From contig JABYQQ010000004.1 in NCBI GenBank assembly GCA_022605405.1, positions 992,001 through 1,056,000 on the forward strand: DNA of 64,000 bases, read 5' to 3'. The stretch comes from Earliella scabrosa (taxonomy: Eukaryota; Basidiomycota; Agaricomycetes; Polyporales; Polyporaceae). The notes beneath the pieces were generated by a model. The model saw nothing but the letters and a program-made list of their open reading frames with translations, was not told the origin of the DNA and searched no databases. Of this stretch, positions 55,114 to 64,000 are shown piece by piece (position 1 is the stretch's first letter; each line of letters starts with the position of its first letter). The translations under genes were made by a program, and so were the position numbers.

Positions 55114-56244
55114 CTACTCCTCGCCATGCGCCTCCCATGCCTCCTGCACTTGTCGACCACGTATGCTGAGGATTCGGTTATATGACTCCCAGCTCTGTGG
55201 TGACGTCTCCAGACGCGATTCCACACTCCCAATCAGCATGATTTGCGCCCCTCCCAGTGTCGCCGCATGAGAACGCACTCGGCCTAGTCGGTCGCGCATC
55301 CCATCTATCTGGGCTATTACTCGGCCTGGGGTCCCTGGAGGCGTTAGAGGTGGATTAGACATCTGCGGGGGTGAAGGGGATGCGTCCAGGGCTCGGAACG
55401 ACGGCCGGCATGCTGGTGGGCATGTGCTTGGGTCATTGGGTGGCGATGGGTCCTCCCAGTAGTCGTCGCCATCGGACAGTTCGCCCACCGGAGGCGGGGG
55501 TGGCGCGTCGCTATCGCTCCATGACTCTCTCAGCTCCCTGGGCCTGCCGGCCCGTTGCCCCTCCCCATCGTCGCTGCCGTCTGAGAGTTCGCCGACGGGC
55601 GGTGGCGGCGGAGCGTCGCTATCGCTCCAACCCTCGCTGTTTTCTGAGAGTTCACCGACTGGTGGCGGTAGCGGAGCGTCGCTGTCGTTCCACCACTCCT
55701 CTTCCGGCTCTGAAACAAGCCGGTTGTCGTCGTTCCAGCTTTCTTCATCCATGTCTTCATGCCCAAGTGCCTCCCCTCCCCCAGACGCCGCTTGTTGTTG
55801 TTCGTGCACCACGGCAGGTTCTATCTCAGGGTGCTCACCGCCACCACCCAAATTCACCTCCTGTGAGGCAGATGAGCATGTGAACGAACCTCTTCCTGCG
55901 TCAATTTGGTCGCCTGACGATCTCGGTGGAGTGATCCTCCAACTTGCTGGGAGATCTGGCAGATTGCCGTCCGGCGTCGCCGCACGACCGCGTCGGCCTG
56001 GGCTTCTGAGACCGAGCTCAACCAGCACCTCTTCGGAAACGTTCGCCCATGTCGCATGACAATGGTCACTCCCCTTGAGCACTATCAGTATTCGTTTGCG
56101 TTCGGTTGGGGCAGATCTGGGGCTCACCCCAGCAATATCGGGCGGGCTCTGAACCTCGGTCTTAGGAACCCCACCATTCTCCCCCTCCAGCAACCTCGCC
56201 GCAGACGCAGCCGTCTTCCCAGGCTGCAGGCGCACCTGTTTCAC
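55114..56244 (-). CDS. unrecognised low-complexity protein with SDSDAPPPPPVGELS repeats
   Basis: A single frame starts at the ATG at 56244 (MKQVRLQPGKTAASAARLLE). It has a hydrophobic-poor first third, then an acidic/Pro core with three copies of a 16-residue unit, WSDSDAPPPPPVGELS, set among Ser/Glu. The tail is Pro/Ser-rich with TPPGTPGRVIAQIDGMRDRL and ends EAWEAHGEE. No transmembrane segment, signal or cysteine array is visible. The last segment could be a short coiled coil. It is transcribed away from the Zn-cluster gene, whose start is 500 nt to the right. I do not recognise it. It is one of three genes of a block described under findings. Confidence 0.6.
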   Translation of the reverse strand: MKQVRLQPGKTAASAARLLEGENGGVPKTEVQSPPDIAGVSPRSAPTERKRILIVLKGSDHCHATWANVSEEVLVELGLRSPGRRGRAATPDGNLPDLPASWRITPPRSSGDQIDAGRGSFTCSSASQEVNLGGGGEHPEIEPAVVHEQQQAASGGGEALGHEDMDEESWNDDNRLVSEPEEEWWNDSDAPLPPPVGELSENSEGWSDSDAPPPPPVGELSDGSDDGEGQRAGRPRELRESWSDSDAPPPPPVGELSDGDDYWEDPSPPNDPSTCPPACRPSFRALDASPSPPQMSNPPLTPPGTPGRVIAQIDGMRDRLGRVRSHAATLGGAQIMLIGSVESRLETSPQSWESYNRILSIRGRQVQEAWEAHGEE

Positions 56245-56743
56245 ACGCTTCGAGACCTCTAGCGATCGAACTTAGTTAGTAAATCGCACCATCCTCCACC
56301 GCTTGGCGGGGTTGGGACACGCACGGGGACTTGGCTGGGATCTCGCGCCCCCTGGTATGCGTATCGTCAGCCCGCTCCCTCGTGTGCTGGCGCCTACATC
56401 GCCCGTCGTCAGTCTTTGCAGCGCGCCCACTGAATACGGCTTCACCCGGCTCGGCTTGGGACTTGAATGGTTTGGGCCTTCGTGCTGGCATGGAAGATTG
56501 TTGGTTCGCCGATGGGCAAGCGGCGGTATGCACGTTCGAAGACGACCAAGTCGCTTCCTGGCCCCTCACTGCCGCGATCATGCTCATCGTCCCGATTCGG
56601 CCTGTTAGATGCCATCTTGATACCATGGGCGCTTCGGACTTCGAGCTCGGTTTGGCCATCGGAGGTACAACGTTGGCTTGCAGCATCCTGATCCTCCACG
56701 AACCCCTTCTTTCTTTCTTTACCCACAGTTTCATACCATCTCA
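56245..56743. other. divergent promoter between two block genes
   Basis: About 500 nt between divergent starts. Other frames across it are shadow sequence. Confidence 0.45.
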
Positions 56744-59700
56744 ATGTCATCGGCAGATCTGCGCACCCCGCCGGCCGAACAGATCGCTAAGGTCCGGCAA
56801 CTCTGCAGCCAGGCTTTCTATGCCTATCGCGCTCGCCCCTCGGTCAATGAACCCCATCGCGCCGATTGGAACCAGCACTTTTTCAAAGTTATCACGAAGA
56901 TCGCGCGGTTCTTGGCCACGTTCCAAGTTCGCGAGCTCCCCGCTTTCATCATCGCCGCTGTTCACCAGTACAATATCTCAGTACGCACCTCCACTCCCTT
57001 CGATGCTGAGGCTATCACACTCTCCGGGGCCAAGCGGCTGAAGTATGTCGCTCGAGAAGACTGCGAGCTGCAATATCTTCCAGAGGACCAGGTTGGCGAT
57101 GTGTGGTGGGTCTCCCCAGGTGCGTAGCAGCGTTCTGCAGTCAAAAACTCGCGTTGTCATTCCCCACCCCTCTCCCTCCAGCGCCCGACTCTACACCGGC
57201 CCTCTCGTGCAACATCCCAGGCCGAGAAAACGTGGAGGAAGCACAGCATGGGTTCCCCTCACCCCAGGACCCACGGTGCGAACTTCCGTCGTTGACCCAT
57301 CAGTCCCCTCCGTCGTTGTCACCCCAGCACCTGCTCTCCCCCAACCAAATGTCCCCACCCGAGCACGACGAAACCGTCGGCCTGAACGCAGCGCGCCACG
57401 GCCCCTCCGGCTCCTCGACCGCTCAGCCTCTTCAGCCCTTGGCTCTCACTCCCGAGTTGCCACAGGATGCCCCCCCGCCTGTTGTAGAGCATTCAGATGG
57501 CGAGGATGAGACGGATAACCGCTCTCCCGCCGACCTAGTGCTCCCTGACCCAGACGCGCCCGGCTTTGTGCTCCACGAGCCTGACTTTCCACCAGAACAT
57601 GTGCCCTATGAATGGATGTGGTCCGTACGTGCCCCTCACATGTCTCGTCTCACTTTCATGCACTCACCGCCCGACTTCTCTAGCCTGTACGGTGTGACCA
57701 GTGCGAGCGCAGGAACAAAGAGTGCCTTTACGCGCCCACCTTCAACACCGCTTGTTACGACTGTTACACACGCAAGGTCGGATGCAGCGCCACGTTGAAG
57801 AAGCGAAGCGCCCTGTCGGGGTATCTCAGCTGGCGGTTCTGGAAGATATCGATGCAACCTCATCGTTTTGACGAGGACGATCTCGACTTGGTCCCCCCGC
57901 ATTTCCGCTCCGAGGATCCCGACCTCGTGCCCACTTGGTTCCTGCAGTTTTACGAGCCTCACCACACCCCCGAAGGCCGCAAAATCCATCCCCCTCCGCC
58001 TTCTGCTGATGCGATTGCGGCGCAGAAAGCCGAGTATCAAGGACGGGTAGCTGCGAGGAACGACTTCCGCTTCTCTCCACAGGAGCCGCCGCCCGAAGCC
58101 GAAAGCAACTCTCCGGCGCACGAAGCAGCTCACGTCGATCAGGGAGCTACGCCCGACCCCACCCTCTCCTCTACACACGTCACCGAGGCGCGTACTACAC
58201 CTGAACCGCCCTCGCACGCAGGGGCATCTCAGCGTCCGAACGCGCGCCACAAGTCCATTCGGCGCGACGGCCAGTCTCGGAAACGACGGGATAAGGGGAA
58301 AGGTAAGGCGACGGCGGCCCAAATCGACGTCAGCAACAAGGAAGAACCAAGCGACGGCGAAACCGACGCCATCCATCTCACGCAGTCCACCCCCGAGATC
58401 CAACAAGCTCTTGAGATCTCGCGCAAGCGCCCAAGACAGGAGGGTGAAGCGGCCACTAGCTCGGCTGGTCGCAGGTTCACACCAGTCACGGATGTGGAAC
58501 CCATGGACATCGACCAAGCCTCACTACCCCAATTGCCTTCCGTTGTACCTCCACACGAGGGCGCGGTCAGGCACTATCGGGCTCGCGGCAATCTGCTCGA
58601 TCTTCAGCCCGGTTCCATCGACAGTCCTTACGCCCCACCAGCCGCGCATTCGTCCAGTTTAGACAACGACGTCTGCCACCCAGATTATCAAGTCCCAGTA
58701 CTGTCAGGTTAGTGCATGTGGCTACGTTCTTTTACTGGGGCACTGACTTTGGGACAGGCTCGTGGCGCTCTCTACCACAACTCACCCCACCCGATCCCCT
58801 TGCGGTCCCGTGGCGACGCGCGTCGACAGAGCTCATCGCCTCTGGGGCCCCTCCAACACCAGCAGCCGGCTTGAGCTCCGAAGCTCCATCAGTCCCCACC
58901 GCACGCTACGCCACCCCTCCTCCGGGCGCCTTCCTGGCTGGCCCAAGGTTATCCACCCTTGCGAGCGAGGCGTCTGAGCGTCTCAGTCATGCGCTGGAGG
59001 TGTCCGCGGAACTCGCTCGTGACGCCGACGTAGCGTCCTCTCTCGCAGCCACTCTACGCGCAAGAGTTTCCGACGTCCGGCCAGCGAGCACATCCGGTCG
59101 GGTGGATCTGGTCGAGACCGAGGTGGACGCGCTGACTCACGACATGGCGAAGGTGTCGACCCTCATCGCGCGCACTGATGAAGGTATCAGCGCCATCGCG
59201 GACGCCCTCCGTGCATTTCCCACCCTGCCTGTCAATGAGGACCACCTACGCGAGATGGTCTCTACTCTGGACAGGCTCCGCGAGCTTTACCACAGCACCT
59301 GGGACGCCATCTACGAGCTTCAAACAGCTATCATATGGTATCGCGATCAACTGGCACGGGCCGTTCTGGACGCACAGACCATCAACGCGCGCCTCGATGC
59401 TTTCCCTCATGAATGCTCCGCCGCGGTCCAGTACGTCGCAGATACCGCTCTGGTTCGAGTCAGCGAGGACATACGGCAGCTCGCGCTAGTGATCAAGGAG
59501 CCCCTGCAGATGATGGCGACGATCGTCCGAGAACCCGGCCCGCTGCCCGACGATGTTGCCTCCGGATTTGCCCAGATGGTGCGTGGGGCTACTAACGCAC
59601 TGGCCGAGATCGCGACATGCGCCAGGAGGCACACCGAGTGCGGTCTAGAACGCGAGAACGCACTCCTGGCACACGACGTCATCAATCTACGCACTCGCAT

Positions 59701-59956
59701 CGCTGCTCTCGAGGGTACCTCGGACACCGTCTTAGAGGTGTCGTCAGGCTCTGAGGAGCTGGCCACCGCGTCTGCGACCTCGGTCGACGTTGTGATCGCG
59801 CTCAGGGATCTACGAGCCCGCGTTGAGCGCTTGGAGATCGGTCGACCGAGCATCGGAGCCACGGACATCGAGGCTGGGGTCAAGGCATATCTTGCGGGCC
59901 TTGGCCTCACTGATGATCGGCTTCGCGCGTTGGCGAGCTCTGGCGAGCAGAGTTGA
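56744..59956 (+). CDS. large nuclear-type protein with Zn2Cys6-spaced motif and coiled-coil tail
   Basis: About four exons give about 1000 residues. Exon 1 (ATG 56744) reads MSSADLRTPPAEQIAKVRQL and RYNIS-type hydrophilic sequence to DVWWVSP. Exon 2 is Pro/Ser-rich. The third exon, after the acceptor at about 57686, reads CDQCERRNKECLYA...ACYDCYTRKVGC, a C-x2-C-x6-C-x9-C-x2-C-x6-C array at about residues 276-307. This matches the spacing of fungal Zn2Cys6 clusters. A basic low-complexity stretch (SRKRRDKGKGKAT) follows, then after the GTCAG intron a tail of Ala/Leu/Glu heptad-like sequence (58770-59900). Zn2Cys6 proteins are usually DNA-binding regulators. Here neither the middle regulatory domain nor the classical position is seen, so role is unknown. 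Confidence 0.6.
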
Positions 59957-60232
59957 ACGAGTACAGCGGCCAATTGGCTGAGGGTTAGGGTTCTTTACGT
60001 CGTGTACGGTTGATACACCCGGGGTAATAAATACTAGTATTGCATTCGTTGCACGAGTCTCTTCGCTCCTGACATTTGTTGGGTCTTTGTTCGACTATGC
60101 ACGAAACTATACTGCACCCGTTCAGATATACTATGTTGTCACACCGCCGGCGGCAGATCATATCACTCCCGACGCCCTTACATGCGCTGCCCTATTGTCT
60201 GTTGACAATCCTACTATCCAGGGACCCCGAGA
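59957..60232. other. convergent gap between block genes
   Basis: Contains a short double TTAGGG-like tract at about 59979-59991. No gene. Confidence 0.5.
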
Positions 60233-63200
60233 CTACTTCCGTTTACCTCCCAAGCCCGCGCGCGCGCGCTTCGGACTTGGAGACCTATTCGTCCCGCCCT
60301 CGCCTTCCGTTGGCACTGCTGGTACCGCCTCGCCAGTAGTGGCGCTCCCAGCCTGTGCACGCAGCTTCGCGCGTGTCACCCGCGGCTCGCCAGCAGGCAC
60401 GACCTTCTTCAATTTGCGCCCTGCAACCGGCTGGATGGGAGGGGGGATGGTGGCCGACTCTGCGACACTGCGACCACGCTTCCGGCCGGCTACTGTGGAT
60501 GGCTCGGGTTCGCCCACCTGTCCTAGAGACTCTTCTACATGCTGCGCCTCCGCGTCGTCTTCGTCCATCGCAGGGTAGGTGGCGCTCGAGTCGTGTGCTG
60601 TCGATGGGCCAGTTTCGGTCGCCGAAGCTTCGGTTGTCGCCGTCTCGGCTTGCGGACCCTCGGCTTGCGCGCCCTCGGCTTGCGCGCCCTCGGCTTGCGC
60701 GCCCTCGGCTTGCGCGCCCTCGGCTTGCGCGCCCTCGGCTGCGACCTCGGAAACGCGGTCGTCCTTTGGAAGCGCATCGGATAAGTCGCTGAGGGGGGAG
60801 GACGGGGCATCAGAGGACGGTGCGGGACCTTTGGCACCACGGTTACCACGGGCGCGTGGTTTGGGCGTCGGTGGGAAGGCCGCGGCACAAGCCTGAACCA
60901 AACGGTCGTGGTCGTCGAAGGTGAACACCGACTGCGCCACATGCACAGGCACATGCGCAGGGACAGGCTCATCCGGTTCAACCTCGTGTGACAACCAGTA
61001 ATCCCGCAACGTCAGCCCCATGGCAAGGCAGTGTCGCTGAATGGCAACGGCGTCAGCCGTACGGAGCGGAGGGCTTTCGAGCCACTGCAGGACCGCCTCA
61101 GCTTGCGTGCGCTGCAGATGCACACTCCGGGGCAAGTGCGGTTCGTCATGCCGCCATGCTGCCCACATGTGAGGCTGGACTGGCCAGACAGTTACGTTTT
61201 CTGTGAGCTGAACGGCGGTCAGTAGAGAGGCAGAGGGAGAGGTGCACTGGAAGTACCTTGTTCTCGACACGTCGGAGCATCTCTTGGTAGGCTCCGTCGG
61301 GGGCGAGAGAGCGCAGATATGCATACCTGTCGGCCGGCTTCTTTCCACCTACGGACGGCGGGACTCCTGCCTTTGCTTTGCGTCCCCCAATCAGGCCTGC
61401 AGCCCGCTCAGGGGCCTTCTTCGCACCGTCAACGGCAGGCGCGCGTTGGCCATCGGCGGAAGTGGCGCCGCTCGGGGCGGGATCTTCGCCGTCAGCATGC
61501 GGCTGAGATTCGGACCGACTAGACCGACTGCTGCGTCGCACACCTCCCTCGCCAAGGCTCTCTACCCCCTCTTCGGACTCCGGGTCCGGCTCGGGATCCG
61601 GGATGGGGTCGATGTCCGATTGCCTTGCCCTCCCCTTGCCCTTGGCCGGGGGCGCGTGGTCATCAGGCTGAGCTCGCCGCTCGCGTGAGCGCGTGGCGGT
61701 TTCCTTCAAGGGCCCTTCGGGATCGAGGAGAGTGTCGGGTTCTTCTTCGTCCTCATCGTCTTCGTCTTCAGAGGAAGTCGACGAAGAATCACCGCCGTCA
61801 CCTTCCTCTCCGTCGTCGTCCTCATCTTCTTCGGGCGTACTCAGCTCTTCGTCCGTCATTCCATCGCCGTGCCATGACTCCTCTTCCGATGTTTCGTCGG
61901 CCTCAGGCTCCGCGCGTCCCTTGCCCTTGCTTTTCGTAGTCGTTTTGCTCTTCTTCGCCCCCCGCTTGGCCTCGGCGGCGGCCTGCTTCGCCCTGACTCG
62001 CTTCATGTCTTTCACGTACTGGGCGGTGGCCTTCTCGACCTTGCGAAGATGAGCCTTCCGATCCTTCCCTCGCTTCTTGGTCTTGCTTGAGCCTGCGTCG
62101 CCCGTAGGAGTGTCCAGGCCGCCATCCTTCGGCCCGAACTCGAACGGCGGCAGTTGAATCGCCGGCGCGGCCGAGGGTTCGGCTTGGGGGACGGGGGTAC
62201 GGTACTCGGCGTTGATGAGCTCCTGCCCAACCTGAGTCTTCTTGCTGTACTTCAGAAGGCGGAAGCGGCGGGGAGGCACGTCGAGGCCAAATTGGGCAGG
62301 GTTCTCGAGGCGAACGATGTGGGTCAACAGGTTGGCGAGGGCGGCACGAGGGATGTGGTCAGGCTCCCCGAACTTGAAGTCTGTCGGTAGCATGCCCGGC
62401 TCAAACATCTCGTCCTTGTGTGCCGCAAGCGTGACCCACGACGGAGACGACCCTTCTTCACCGCTGGCAAACTCTGCGACGGTTCAGTACGCTCAATGGC
62501 TGGCTGCTGGGCAAAGTCACGCACCATAGTGAAGCCGAAAGTAGTCGCGGACTATGTTCACCATGGCTCTTCGAGACAGCGGGCGGCCCTCCTTGTCGGT
62601 GTTGAACAAGATAGGGGTGCCATCGTCGTACCTAGCGAACTCGGTGGGAGCTCGGGCATCTTGCTGCAAGCCCTGGATGAACTCGACGGACTCGGCAGAT
62701 GCCTCCTCGGGATGCAAGATTCCCGGAAAGAACTTGAAAGCGTTCGCGCGGACGTCCTTGTCCCAGCCAGGGATTGAGCGAAAAAGAGGGATCTTCGCAT
62801 CACTCTCATGGAGCATCTGAGACGTGTCGTAGCTAGAGAGAGACACCTTACGCGTGAGCAACCATGCGAGAGACGATAAAGTTGGGGCTTTGGTGGTAGG
62901 CGGGAGAGGGAGCTTACACGGCGCCCCGATATTTCCCATTCTTGTCTCGAAACACCCCATAGATGACCACGGCCATTCGGCATTGAGTCCAGTAGAGCAG
63001 ACACACCGCACGCATCCAAGCGACCGCCCGCCGTTCCGCAATCCTGAGAACATCGGTCTTGCTTGACGATCATTGAGGATTGCAGTAGAAATGACAACGA
63101 CGTACTCGGGTTTCAGCTCTTCATCCGGCCCTGACACATTGAACTCCTTCGCTAGCTCGATGAACTCCTTCTGCGTCTCCTCGTCGAGGCCCTTCCACAG

Positions 63201-63631
63201 CTTAGTCAGCGCCAAGTTGTATGCGGTGATGTTGAACGCGTCGGAGCCGAGGTCCTTGGCCATCGCGGCGCGCACGTCGGCCTGGTGGCGAAGGCCATAC
63301 ACACGTTTGCCTGTGTACGCACGCCGAAGCTTGAAAGGGAGTCGGCTCTTCTTGACCTGAATGTGATTGTTGAACCAGTTGAGTACTTTCTAGAGAGCAT
63401 GAATATGAGCGATGTTGTTGAGCCGGCGCGAGGTCGAGTGCTTACTTTTTTGAACCATTCCAGGGCATACGTGTTGGACTCCGGGATGTTGCGCACTGAA
63501 AGCAAGTGCTTGGCGCAATCCTCTCGAAAGGAAGCCTTCTCGCGGGAGGGGCGGAGTCGATATTCTCCTTGGCGACCCGTGAGATATTGGATGTCTGCGG
63601 GCGTGAGGTTGCGCTCGGTGTTGTGGGACAT
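60233..63631 (-). CDS. large unrecognised protein with acidic and AEGAQ repeat regions
   Basis: About six exons give about 1000 residues. The start at 63631 reads MSHNTERNLTPADIQYLTGR, REKASFREDCAKHLLSVRNI, NTYALEWFKK. Then come VLNWFNNHIQVKKSRLPFKL, YTGKRVYGLRHQADVRAAMA and LTKLWKGLDEETQKEFIELA, then AERRAVAWMRAVCLLYWTQC and FRSIPGWDKDVRANAFKFFP. The exons after HYGxG join at EFASGEEGSSPSWVTLAAHK and continue MFEPGMLPTDFKFGEPDHIP. The second half is acidic/Lys-rich (EEDEDDDGEEGDGG), and near the C-terminus five AEGAQ pentads precede KRGRSVAES and basic stretches (RKLKK, PKRARAG) that look like nuclear signals. The first 250 residues read like a helical folded domain I cannot name. Confidence 0.6.
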
Positions 63632-64000
63632 GATGTAAAAGGTGAGGCCGGGCAAGCGAGACAAGTACGATGAGGGGAAGGGCTGGTAGATAGGACGGGC
63701 GCGACGAACCGGGGCGACGACTCTTATAGGCACGCGCTATAAGAGTCCATCAGATTGGACTGCCCCTGGGCGCACCCTCGACCGGTATGCTGGGTTCGAG
63801 TTCACCCTTGAGCGCCTCCGAGCGGACCGGTTTATCCTGTCCTCATTCCTACACGGCGCACCTCTGCATTGTGGCGATGGGTTATGTTCTCTGTTTCCCA
63901 TAGATGAAAACTAAGGTGTGGTCATCTCCCACTGGTAGTATAGACCGAGACGTCGCTCGCAGAGGGCGAGGCAATATCGAGACACCTTGCGTGTTTCACC
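63632..64000. other. upstream region at the window edge
   Basis: Probably the promoter of the preceding gene. No other structure seen before the window ends. Confidence 0.4.

Overview
The window reads as nuclear DNA of a filamentous basidiomycete, most likely an agaricomycete of the polypore type (inference). Genes are broken by many 50-60 nt GT-AG introns, coding sequence is moderately GC-rich, and the gene families are typical of that group: DUF6533 membrane proteins, the Zn2Cys6 spacing, CHY and MYND fingers, MMS19 and NDUFAF7. There are no operons. Most ordinary genes had to be rebuilt by joining exons by eye, so splice junctions are predictions.

Layout. 1-7.7 kb: an Rrt8/Lds-type membrane protein (cut by the window edge), a short-chain dehydrogenase, a tRNA-Arg(ACG) with a possible 6-nt intron, one DUF6533 gene and a dual-specificity phosphatase. 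9-14.4 kb is a housekeeping stretch: a CLC chloride channel, an EEF1A-methyltransferase-like enzyme and a TMEM14 protein. 15.2-22.5 kb holds three more DUF6533 genes in tandem, with a 356-bp TA-flanked MITE between the second and third. All four DUF6533 paralogues, including the distant one on the minus strand, appear to need a 2-nucleotide micro-exon at the same place. This is the most striking signal in the window.

22.7-47 kb is an accessory region built by segmental duplication. Secreted Pro/Ser/Ala-rich repeat proteins (PSA-1 to PSA-3 and the relic PSA-4) were copied together with their TATA promoters. A MYND-finger gene and an unrecognised gene family (here family X) were copied alongside them, giving full, frameshifted, start-less and truncated versions. 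Conserved genes interleave: a small secreted cysteine-containing protein, NDUFAF7 (complex I assembly), a Ser/Thr-rich single-pass membrane protein and a CHY zinc-finger protein. A dense palindrome cluster at 40.1-40.28 kb ends exactly where a truncated MYND/X relic begins.

47-51.4 kb is MMS19, the HEAT-repeat subunit that targets Fe-S clusters in the cytosol. Next come a C-terminal-like member of a basidiomycete orphan family, then about 2 kb of tandem repeats: a 43-bp minisatellite, a 119-bp higher-order array and a decayed satellite of about 180 bp. The last 9 kb (55.1-63.6 kb) is a three-gene block of large, low-complexity, nuclear-looking proteins. One has a Zn2Cys6-spaced cysteine motif and a coiled-coil tail. 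I do not recognise the block as a known system.
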